A stretch of DNA of 64,000 bases from Primulina eburnea (taxonomy: Eukaryota > Streptophyta > Magnoliopsida > Lamiales > Gesneriaceae), in assembly GCF_022965805.1 (NCBI RefSeq), contig NC_133117.1:7278183-7342182 (forward strand). The letters are read 5' to 3'. Both the position numbers and the translations under genes were made by a program. The notes below the pieces were generated by a model. It worked only from the letters and a program-made list of their open reading frames with translations. It had not been told where the DNA came from and made no database searches. Shown in pieces: positions 20,661 through 30,879 of the stretch; the first letter of the stretch is position 1, and every line of letters starts with the position of its first letter.

Positions 20661-23600
20661 ATGGAAAATGCTATGAGCAAAGCTGAAGTTTGCATACCCG
20701 ATAGTGGTACAACGCACACTATCCTCCGAGATAAAAGATATTTCTTGGAACTAAAACCAACAAAAACAACGGTGAACACAATATCAGGTCCTGTAGACTT
20801 GATTAAAGGATGTGGTAAAGCACAATTTTTGTTACCTAATGGTACAAAATTTTTGATCAATGATGCTTTATATTCACCACAATCGAAAAGAAATTTGTTG
20901 AGTTTTAATGATATATATTCCCATGGGTATGATACTCAAACAATGAATGAAGGGAATGAGAAATATATGTGTCTTATCACATATAAATCAGGAAAGAAAT
21001 ATGTGATTGAAAAACTATCAATGCTCCCTACTGGATTGCATTATACACATATAAGTCCCATTGAATCAAACATGGTAGTTGATAATTCCTCGATATTAAC
21101 CAATTGGCATGATCGATTGGGACATCCTGGTTCAACAATGATGCGAAGAATTATAGAAAATACACATGGTCATCCACTGAAAGACCAGAAGATCTTTCAG
21201 AATAATAAGTTTCAATGTAAAGCATGTTCTCTTGGAAAACTTATTATAAGACCATCACCAGTCAAAATCCAAACTGAATCACCAATGTTTCTTGAACGTA
21301 TTCAGGGTGATATTTGTGGACCAATCCATCCACCATGTGGACCATTCAGATACTTTATGGTATTGATTGATGCCTCCAGCAGATGGTCACATGTATGTTT
21401 ATTGTCAACTCGAAATGTTGCATTTGCAAGATTACTTGCTCAAATAATAAAATTGAGGAATCAATTTCCCGATTATACAATCAAGAAAATTAGACTTGAT
21501 AATGCTGGTGAATTTACTTCCCAGACTTTCAATGATTATTGTATGTCTATGGGAATCATTGTTGAGCATCATGTTGCTCATGTACATACACAGAATGGAT
21601 TGGCTGAATCATTGATTAAACGTCTGCAAATGATTGCTAGACCAATGATTATGAAAACAAAGCTCCCTATTTCTATATGGGGACATGCAATTTTACACGC
21701 TGCTTCATTAATTCGCATCAGACCAAGTGCATATCATAAATACTCCCCATTGCAGCTTGCATTTGGTAAAGAACCAGACATTTCTCATCTGAGAATTTTT
21801 GGATGTATGGTATATGTGCCTATTGTCCACCACAACGAAAGAAAATGGTACATCAAAGAAAGGTTGGAATTTATATCGGTTATGATAGTCCATCAATCAT
21901 TCGATATCTTGAACCTCAGACAGGAGATGTGTTCACAGCACGTTTTGCTGATTGTCATTTTAATGAGGAAATCTTCCCAATGTTAGGGGGAGAACAAAAA
22001 CATACCGAAAAAGAAATTACATGGTATGTATCATCATTGTTACATCTGGATCCAAGAACAAACAATGTGAAAAAGATGTACAACAAATTGTACACTTGCA
22101 AAGAATAGCAAATCAAATACCAGATGCATTTGCAGACACAAAAGGGGTAACTAAATCATATATACATGTTGCAAATGCCCCTGCTCGAATTGAAATTCCA
22201 AAGAAACAAATGGAAGATACTCATGATGTCATTAAACGCCTGAAACGTGGAAGGCCAGTCGGTTCCAAGGATAAAAATCCTCGAAAAAGAAAATTCATAG
22301 AGAAACATGATGATCACAAAATAGAGAATGTTGTTCCTGAAGAAACACATGATGATGAAAATATTCTGTCAGAACCACAAACTGACGAGAATCATGAAAT
22401 CTCTATCAATTACATTAATACTGGAAAAATATGGAACCGAAAAGATATAGATGAAATTGATGATATATTTTCTTATAATGTGGCAATCGACATCATAAAT
22501 GATAATGAAGATCATGAACCAAAATCTTTTGGTGAATGTAAAAATCGGCAGGACTGGATAAAATGGAAAGAAGCCATCCAGGTTGAATTGGATTCGCTAA
22601 ATAAACGTAATGTTTTTGGACCTATAGTCCTTACACCTGAAGGTGTAAAACCTGTTGGATACAAATGGGTTTTTATTCGAAAGCGAAATGAGAAAAATGA
22701 AATAGTAAGATATAAAGCTCGACTTGTTGCACAGGGTTTTTCTCAAAGGCCTGGAATTGATTATGAATAAACGTATTCTCCTGTGATGGATGCAATTACG
22801 TTTCGGTATTTGATTAGCTTGGCGGTATCTGAAAATTTAGAAATGCGTCTTATGGATGTTGTTACAGCTTACTTATATGGATCACTTGATAGTAATATAT
22901 ATATGAAAATCCATGAAGGATTTAAGATGCCTGAAGCACAAAGTTCAAAACCCAGGGAATGTTATTCTATGAAATTACAAAGATCATTATATGGGTTAAA
23001 GCAATCAGGTCGAATGTGGTATAATCGACTAAGTGATCACTTGATGAAAAAGGGATATGTAAATAATTCAATATGCCCTTGTGTTTTCATTAAGAAAACA
23101 ATATCCGGATACGTAATTATTGCTGTATATGTTGATGATTTAAACATCATTGGAACGAATTAGGAAATTCAAGAAGTTGTGTCATACTTGAAGGAAGAAT
23201 TTGAAATGAAGGATCTTGGAAAAACCAAGTATTGTCTGGGTTTACAAATTGAACAAAAAGAATGTGGAATGTTTGTTCACCAGACAAATTATACAGAAAA
23301 GATCCTTAAACGTTTTAATATGGATAAAGCAAATCCTTTAAGTACTCCAATGGTTGTTAGATCATTAAACATAGAAAAGGATCCATTCTGTCCATGTGAA
23401 GATGATGAAGATATTCTTGGTCCAGAAGTACCATATCTAAGTGCCATCGGTGCCCTTATGTACCTTACAAATTGTACAAGGCCTGATATATCTTTTGCCG
23501 TGAATCTGTTGGCAAGATTTAGCTTATATCCAACAAAGAGACACTGGAACGGAATTAAACATATATTCCGTTATCTACGAGGAACGACAAACTTGGGACT

Positions 23601-24126
23601 TTTGTATTCAAAAGATGCTAATCCAAGTATAATTGGTTATGCCGATGCTGGATACTTATCTGATCCACACAAGGCACGTTCCCAAACTGGATATGTTTTT
23701 ACTCGTGGAGGCACTGCAATATCTTGGCATTCACAGAAACAAACGCTCGTAACAACTTCATGAAATCATGCCGAGATTATTGCACTACATGAAGCAAGTC
23801 GTGAATGTGTGTGGTTAAAATCAATGACCCAACATATCCAAATTTCATGCGGATTATCATTTGATGAGAAGCCTGTGATACTATATGAAGATAATGCTGC
23901 ATGTGTTGCTTAAATGAAAGAAGGATACATAAAAAGCGACAGAACTAAACATATTCCTCCTAAGTTCTTCGCATTCACCAAGGAGCTTGAGAAGAATAAA
24001 TGTATTGATGTTCGTCACATTCAATCAAGTGAAAACTCATCAGATCTCTTCACAAAGGCACTACCTACGTCAATATTCAGAAAGCACATATATAATATTG
24101 GGATGCGCAATCTACGAAATTTGTGA
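20661..24126 (+). pseudogene. Inner Copia pol (PR, INT, RT, RNase H), disabled
   Basis: Protease motif CIPDSGTTHTIL; GAG-preINT (WHDRLGHPGSTMM, CKACSLGK); integrase with GDICGP, IRLDNAGEF and NGLAESLIK carrying the D,D,E residues; reverse transcriptase with KARLVAQGFSQ, LKQSGRMWYNRL and YVDDLNIIG; RNase H with YADAGYLSDP and KEGYIKSDRTKHI. Defects: frame changes between about 21803-21986 and again near 22021-22100, and in-frame stops at 22768-22770 (TAA), 23161-23163 (TAG), 23761-23763 (TGA) and 23911-23913 (TAA). Domain order is Copia (INT before RT). It cannot produce an RT/integrase protein in one piece. Confidence 0.93.
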
Positions 24127-24281
24127 AGAGTTGTTCGTGTCAACATGAGGGGGAGTTCACGTGACTGCACTCTTTTTCCCTTACTATGGTTTTTATCCCA
24201 ATGGGTTTTTCCTAGTAAGGTTTTTAACGAGGCAGTACAAAACACGTAATGAAGACATCATCGTATCATGATCATCATCAC

Positions 24282-24290
24282 AAGGGGGAG
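24282..24290 (+). promoter_or_regulatory. Inner Copia polypurine tract
   Basis: AAGGGGGAG directly before the 3' LTR. A second GAGGGGGAG lies about 140 nt upstream (near 24147-24155), after the pol stop. Confidence 0.8.
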
Positions 24291-24565
24291 TGTTGAAATA
24301 ATATATTTTAATATGGAAAAAGTAATAGTTGAATATTTGAATGTTGAAAATAAGAGTTGTAAAGTTAGAAATTTGTGTGTGATGATGTAGGTAATGATGT
24401 ATTTTATTTTTGGATTATGTGTAATGAAACTCTATAAATAGATCTCTCATTTGTGAAGAAAATCACAATTGAGTAGAGAGAAAAATATTATAAAGTGTGT
24501 AGTTTGGTAAATTTTGAGATTTGAGATTTTTATTTTTTACCATAAATTTTTACTTTTTCACAACA
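24291..24565 (+). repeat. Inner Copia 3' LTR
   Basis: 275 bp, almost identical to the 5' LTR; followed by the target duplication GCATC. Confidence 0.95.
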
Positions 24566-24570
24566 GCATC

Positions 24571-24889
24571 AACCTTTTTTTCTTCTTCCTCAGGTAGCTA
24601 TGCTGCCATTTAAAAAAATTGCAGAAACTCATCTTGCAAAATGGAACATAGGTTCCATCTTCCTCAAGAACTCCATCGAATTTTCCGTACTATAACTCGT
24701 CCGACGAGCCACTTTTCTCGCATAAGCAAATTTACACGAAGTACTGTATGCGAGAAATTCTTGAGACAACAGACACGAGCCATGGCGGTCCAACCATCCA
24801 TTGCTCATACCGTCGTTTTAGTGCCTGCACAACTCGTGCGCGAGCCGATGTCTCGATCCAGCGAGTAGAATCGCTTGAACCAGCAAATA
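24571..24889. other. Outer Copia leader between inner Copia and hAT
   Basis: Internal, non-coding part of the outer Copia. Continues after the hAT-like element at 28091. Confidence 0.55.
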
Positions 24890-25485
24890 CAGGGGCGGAG
24901 CCAGAATTCTTAAATACCTGGGGCTGGCTCCATCATGTGTTAAACAGTAATAGATTCAGTTAAAATTGAACCGAATATTCTAAAATCGAATAAACTGACC
25001 TTTTTCCTAACAAACCGAACCGACCGAACTTTACTACGAAAACCTAATAAACCAAATCGAAAAAATCGATTATTTCGATCAGTAACACAATCAACCGAAA
25101 TTTTAGAATTTTTTTTAAAATAACTGTATTTTAAATAAAAAATTGCGATATAAAATTGGATTAAATAAATTTAAATTTTGTTTTTATTTTTTAAATTTAG
25201 TACTATTGTATAATAAATTTTATTAGAAATTATAATATTTATATCCTTGTAAACTTTATTAGAAACTTAATAATATTAATTTTATTTATAAAAGTTCAGT
25301 TTGTCATGTTGACCGAAGTTTTATATTAAAAAATGACATCTAACTGAATTAACTTATATTTTAAAAAAATTAAACCGATCTTCTGAATTAACCGAATGTA
25401 GGACCAAACGTTTGTTGCTTTACCAAAAGCTATAGTTGGTGGTAATGGAGCAACTCAAATATTTTAAATCGCACATCAGCCCAAG

Positions 25486-27312
25486 TGTAATGCCCAAGAT
25501 TTGAGTACTATAATCTGAAATTGATTAATTGACAAGATTTCGATGAATGAAGGTTTTAGGAGCTCAAGTGACGAAGCCGGGCGTTGGTGCATTTTACACC
25601 AAGATGTTGGACCGAACATCTGGCGCTCGAGCGGTAGAATATAACCGCCCGAGCGCCAGTCTTTAACATGAGGAGGAATCGGGCAGAAAGTATGGCGCCC
25701 GAGCGGTAGTTTTTGACCGCCCGAGCACCAGTAGATGTTAAGTTGAACATCTGGATAGAACATGCCGCGCTCGAGCGGTACTTTCTAACCGCCCGATCGC
25801 CGCTGGGAATTATGAAAAATAGACACGTATCATCGCCTTGCTTGCTGGAGGTATATGAGTGCTTTTCCCTTTCAGAATCACAAAAAGAATGAGATTTCAT
25901 CCCTGGAAATCCTTTAAGCTTCATCGTATCTTAGTTTTGAGATTTTACAAGAACCAATTATCCGATTGTCGATCTGAATATAATTTTGTGATCCTCGTGT
26001 TAGTAGCTTCACACGGACGTAAGTTTTATTATGTTTTGATATGATTTGAAAATATGGTATTACAGGAATTGGATATAATTCATATATGGTGTTCTTGTGA
26101 TACTAAACATCGTACAATCGAAGTCAGATCGAAGAACAGATTGATTATGGAATTGTTATGAATTTCTGATTATATTGACTGAAAATCGGGCAGATTTGGA
26201 TTATTGATTGATTATGGATTGTATCAGATATGAGTTATGATTGGTAATTGATATCTGTTGATATTATATTGACGGGGATATCGGGATTGTGCCCTTATAC
26301 CGTTGATTTGAATTAAATTCAGATTGATCTGATTCAGTATTGAATTGAGAATGGAATATTGATATTATTATTCTCGATATGTCATTTCAGATTTACAGAG
26401 ACAGTCTTGAGTTCAGAACTGATATTGCTTCAGACCGAGACTACGAAAGAAAGGTATAAGTCAATGTGGTATTGGGAGAACGACTCGAGTAGGATATACT
26501 TGAGTTTCCCTAAATCACTTACTGATTGTTATTATATTCCTTAATTTGAATTGATATGCTTGTTCTATTGATTTATAGAAAGAATGTTTTAAACGAGTAT
26601 TAGATGAGTAATCTTGTGACAGAAGTGCCAGATATTGATGGAATCGTCATTGGCACATTGCACTCTGTTACAGGATATTGTATTGGCGAAAGTACCAAGG
26701 TCTGTGACGGATAGGTCAAGACACTGGATGTTTGGTTATATCGATGTAGAATAGAATTGGAGTTTCTTCTATCACGGATATTCGATATGGAATGCCAACA
26801 TCTGAAAACCGGGATCCCTAGACTAGGATTGAGTCTAGTCTGAACTGTGGAGTCACGAGTCTGATTGACAATTTATATTGATTATGTTTCAGATTTGATA
26901 TGTATTTCTGACATCCATTCCATGCTTTTATATTGATTATATAATCGCATGTTTCGTTGATTTATACTGGGATTATATTCTCACCGGAGTTATCCGGCTG
27001 TTGTCTTGTTTGTATGTGTACATTGCAACAGGTGGGTCAGGATCAGGGTCGAGGAGATGAGGAAAGATCGTGATTAGAGTGGAGACTGCGGACTTTGATG
27101 TACATAGGGTTTTGACACTTGATATTTAGTTGTTGAACCTTAGTTTTAAATGATTGTATGTTGTACCAGATTGTACTTTTATACTGAGATGTATATTAGA
27201 TTGATTTCAATACGTTCCACATTTAACAAAAAAAATTTTATGACCCTAATTACTGGATTAGTAAATTGATCCTAATGATGATTAAGAATTGATTAGCGTT
27301 CGGGTCCTCACA
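25486..27312. repeat. Solo LTR, Gypsy type (1,827 bp)
   Basis: Begins TGTAATGCCCAAG and ends GGTCCTCACA, with target duplication CCAAG on both sides (25481-25485, 27313-27317). Much of it is alignable with the Gypsy LTR at 4459-6776 (shared CTGATTTATAC...TTCTCACCGGAGTTATCCGGCTG-type blocks and the 3' end), so it is a diverged relative of that family. No internal region or second LTR: product of LTR-LTR recombination. Confidence 0.9.
25622..25801. repeat. Three 36-bp GC-rich dyads at 72-bp spacing in solo LTR
   Basis: Units at 25622-25657, 25694-25729 and 25766-25801 each have a left arm like GGCGCTCGAGCGGT, an 8-nt AT-rich spacer, and the complementary right arm ACCGCCCGAGCGCC. The period is exactly 72 bp. 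Each can form a 12-14-bp stem, with few mismatches. Confidence 0.9.
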
Positions 27313-28090
27313 CCAAGCGTCATGGTTCGATCGCTCTACCTAGTAGGGACAATTATTGCACCTCAACACCGAACCGAATTTTCAAATTAATTCATTCCGA
27401 TCTATTATTTTGGTTGAAACCGATATTGTATTCACTCATAGACTGTAATTGATGTTTGCTCGTTATTTTTTTATATATGTTCTTTTGTTTAAAAATAACT
27501 TGACAGTTTTATTTTCTCCATTCTCTGAGTTACTTAACTAGAAAAATTCAATATTCTCAAAATTTTATAACAAAGAATTATTTTTCAAATTTCATACTTA
27601 TTCAATTTTCGGTTATTATAAATTGAAAATTCACAAAACAAGTCCAATAATAATTGCACATCAGTAATCATTATACATTTCAACCAATTGATTATTATTC
27701 CGAAAATATGCAACAATAGATTTTTAGGGTAAAAATTCAAATTCCGAAATTCATATACATCATAAGATAATATTATTGCAACTTGAATAATCACATCTAA
27801 ATATTCAATATAATTTTAGAGTCGTTGAATTTTTTTATCTCAAAGTTGCATAATTTCATAGCATACGATAATAAACAACTCATAAACAGTAATGAGTTAT
27901 GATTTATGAGAATTGTTTTATTTTTAATTTTTAAACATGAGACTAAAAAAATTAAAAATTTAAAAATTATAAAAATTTGTTTTAATTTTAATATGGACTG
28001 AAAAATATAAAATTTAAAATTATTTTTTTTTATTATAAAAAAGTAGGTGGGGCTGGAGCCCACCCTAGCCCAAGGGTGGCTCCGCCCTTG

Positions 28091-28507
28091 AGCGAATACT
28101 AATACTCGACCCAGCGAGCATCTGTATTGGAGCCAACGCACACGAGTCATGGTTGGACGAACCATCCATTGCGCTGCCGCTTAGTTCCAGTTCTCCAATA
28201 CTGACATCGATCGGAAACCGTTCCCGATAAAGACCGAATTTTATGGTTCGAAGAAGTCAAGCTTTTTACAAAGAAGAACTATTCTTTCTTCTGTGCACAA
28301 AATAAGAATTCTTCTTCCAACTCATGTAGGACACGATAGAATAAATTTATATTTTATATGTAAATCATCTTATTTGATTTGTTCTCATAATTAAGATAAT
28401 CAAATATAATCGGCAATCAAAATTTTAACAACTAAATTTATAAGCTTCAACAATATCCCATTATCATAAATTTAAATTATCGTGATTTATATTCATATGA
28501 AAATAAT
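28091..28507. other. Outer Copia leader next to PBS
   Basis: Remainder of the outer Copia internal region between the hAT-like element and the PBS. The strip 28130-28175 (CACGAGTCATGGTTGGACGA) is an imperfect repeat of 24775-24815, suggesting a duplicated segment within the leader. No ORF. Confidence 0.5.
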
Positions 28508-28520
28508 GGCTCTGATACCA
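28508..28520 (-). promoter_or_regulatory. Primer binding site of outer Copia
   Basis: The reverse complement is TGGTATCAGAGCC, the usual plant Copia primer site matching the 3' end of initiator Met tRNA, 2 nt inside the LTR. Confidence 0.9.
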
Positions 28521-28522
28521 TT

Positions 28523-30339
28523 TGTTGGAAATTTATAGAGTCTTTGGAACAATTCCAACTATAAATTTTTTTTATTTGATCAAATCGAAACACAGCGGAA
28601 GCGATTACATAATTTCATAAATTATAATCGAACATATGAATATAAATTAATGATGAATTTAAATAAAATTATTTTCTAGAAAAACTAATCTCTTGCAGTT
28701 TTCTTTCTTTTTGTGAATCCGAGATCTGTAGAAACCACAGCCTTCCAGTACAATCATTTCTATGGACACGGTAGTGTGTGGGCACTCAGAAATATACAAA
28801 CTTAGAAATCAATTTTTTTTATTCTCTTAGAAAATATCTAATGCTAGAATATATTTTCGTCAAATGAAAATATTTTCTCAAGATGGCTTTTCTTCAATTT
28901 TTCTTATCATTTGAATTGCTTATATTGTTCTATATAAATAATTGAGCTTCAATAATAGCAAATTGATTGTTATAGAAAACCATTTTTCTACGTAAATTTC
29001 AATCATTTATAAGGCCAATTGATTGCCTTGATTTTTAAAACAATGAAAACAATTTTCTCACGTTTAATTCAAATTTTTTTAAAAATAATAATAATATACA
29101 AGTTGATCAATTTTGACTACTTTTTTTTTAAAAAAAATATCAATTGCTTCTCATATTTGAAAAAATATATGTCCATTTATGATATTATCACGATAACTAA
29201 ATTTATAATTATCTCATAATTATAATTTAAATATAATTAAAAACTCATATTTAATTATATTTATATCTAAGCTTTTGATGATATGGAAACAAATTTCTAT
29301 TATCTCGTGTGATTTTTAAATTGCATTTCTTATCCGTCTTTAATTTGAAAAGCGTACTGGGGACCATGGACTCAACTCCAATAAATTAGATAAATAATTA
29401 AACTCTTTAAATAATTTACACAACTTATTAATTCCATAATTACTCCACTAAAAATATGAAATTGCACTATTCTTCATTATGAAATATTTACTCTACAAAA
29501 CGAGTAGTCCATTGATATAATCATTACATATGAATTAATCCTCCATAGACAATTCATAATTGAAGCTAGAAATTTTCCGTTTACCTCTTCAATTACTTCT
29601 TATCCTCATTTACCATTAATTCACTAGTTAGTGGTTCAATTTATAATTCAATTATAAATTAATTGGGCCCACACTCAGTTCTAGAATTAATAAATGAGAG
29701 AATTATCTTCCTGCTTCTCGCAAGAAGGAATGGATTCCATATCTGTGAATTCATATTCTCAGCCATTAATTTCAAATGTAAATCTAAAATGCAAGTATTG
29801 AGAATGCATAATTGCAAACTTTAAACAAGCAAATCAAGAATCACGTTGAAATGAACAGGAGTGTATAATCACATAAGAATTCAGATTTATTCATATATGA
29901 TAATTTTTATGATTTAATTTAAATTTCATAGTAACAATGGAATTTATTATGAAATGTCTAATTAAATCGATCTAAGTCCTACATAATCTCATTATATATA
30001 AATGCCCCCATCTAAATGTCTCTACATCGACAATCCGGATAAGACGGTCACATTTTTAATGTTCATGGGCCGCATTGGTGATGCTTTAGTTAAAGATCCC
30101 ATAATTTAATTAATTTCATCGCGGATTTAATTTAATTTTATTATCTATAATTTTAATCATCTTGCATATATAACTTTTATATATACTAAAATCATGGTTA
30201 TATCCAATAAACTATGGATTTTTCTATGATATTTAAAACAATAAATTTCATGTAAATATGTTCAATAATAAATGTCACTTTTATTAATAATATAAAAATA
30301 TAGTCTAATTACAATGTTTTTAGGCCATTATTCCCAACA
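28523..30339 (-). repeat. 5' LTR of outer Copia (element orientation)
   Basis: 1,817 bp, TG...CA ended, adjacent on its left to the PBS with a 2-nt spacer. It aligns along its length with 3413-4458 plus 12471-13249; scattered substitutions and small indels between the two show this is an older insertion than the inner Copia. Confidence 0.9.
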
Positions 30340-30576
30340 GAAAGGCCTGCTAAGGAGGAAGAAGAGGTTGTTCCAGATGAAACAATTCACGAATCTGCTG
30401 TTGGGAAGGGTCTAGCTGGGGCTCTCAAACTTTTAAAAGATCGAGGAACACTCAAAGAAACTATTGAATGGGGTGGTCGAAACATGGACAAGAAGAAAAG
30501 CAAACTCGTTGGCATCTATGATAATGATGGAGCTAAGGAAATACTCATTGAGAGGACCGATGAGTATGGACGAATT
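30340..30576 (+). pseudogene. DOT2-like internal exon, right half
   Basis: It begins with the target duplication GAAAG (30340-30344) and then continues the SART1 frame: PAKEEEEVVPDETIHESAVG, LAGALKLLKDRGTLKETIEW, GGRNMDKKKSKLVGIYDNDG and ILIERTDEYGRI, ending at a GTGAGT donor (30577). The phase (0) and sequence fit directly to an exon beginning TPKESFRLLSHKF, which in this window lies upstream at 260 rather than downstream. Downstream only about 300 bp of intron-like sequence separates it from the 3' end of an unrelated minus-strand gene, so the C-terminal exons of this copy are absent here. It is probably a duplicated, rearranged and retrotransposon-broken copy. Confidence 0.85.
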
Positions 30577-30879
30577 GTGAGTGATCTTTTATAGACAAGT
30601 CTTTTAACTTTCAGTACATTCGATATTTATTATCTGTTGCTGCCTGCTGGTTAAAAAGTTCAAACATAAATTTAGTATACATAATATGATAATTTATATT
30701 AGGACATCAAAACTTCACAAAAATCTACAAAACGACCATCTTTCAACAGCAATGAATCATGACTAATTAAACCCTTTTGCCCTCCAAAGTTTCCATCCCC
30801 TAGGTAGAAATTCTACCTTTTGAAGGTCATGACTAATCAAGACACCTTCGATATGCAGAGACCACTGTTATTGATCATC
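30577..30879. other. Junction between DOT2-like exon and neighbouring gene
   Basis: Starts as DOT2 intron (GTGAGTGATC donor) and ends at the 3' end of the minus-strand gene. No further DOT2 exon is seen, so a rearrangement breakpoint or a very short 3' flank must lie here. Confidence 0.55.

Larger units (their letters stand above)
18192..24565 (+). mobile_element. Young Copia LTR retrotransposon nested in outer Copia
   Basis: 5' LTR 18192-18467 and 3' LTR 24291-24565, target duplication GCATC (18187-18191 and 24566-24570). The LTRs differ by one 2-bp/1-bp indel-type change and one substitution over 276 bp, so insertion is recent. The internal region has a leader with a duplicated 195-bp unit, an intact gag ORF, a pol with frameshifts and four in-frame stops, and a polypurine tract. 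Despite young LTRs it cannot encode its own RT and integrase. Confidence 0.95.
24890..28090. mobile_element. Non-autonomous hAT-like element hosting a solo LTR
   Basis: Left end CAGGGGCGGAGCCAG and right end (reverse complement) CAAGGGCGGAGCCAC form imperfect terminal inverted repeats. Flanking 8-bp sequences AGCAAATA (24882-24889) and AGCGAATA (28091-28098) match at 7 of 8 positions, as expected for hAT. Without the solo LTR (25486-27312) the element is about 1.4 kb, AT-rich, with no transposase ORF. It lies in the leader of the outer Copia. Confidence 0.8.
3413..30339 (-). mobile_element. Copia LTR retrotransposon (outer element), nested insertions inside
   Basis: LTRs begin TGTTGGAAAT and end CAACA. 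The right LTR is 28523-30339; the left LTR is 3413-13249, split by a Gypsy element. Target duplication GAAAG at 3408-3412 and 30340-30344. The element is on the minus strand: PBS (reverse complement TGGTATCAGAGCC, initiator Met tRNA type) at 28508-28520, purine tract at about 13250-13265, gag-pol relics from 17148 down to 13264 in Copia order (gag, PR, INT, RT, RNase H). Removing nested insertions leaves roughly 9 kb, with LTRs about 1.8 kb. The coding region has several stops and frameshifts and is not autonomous. It sits inside a DOT2-like exon. Confidence 0.92.
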
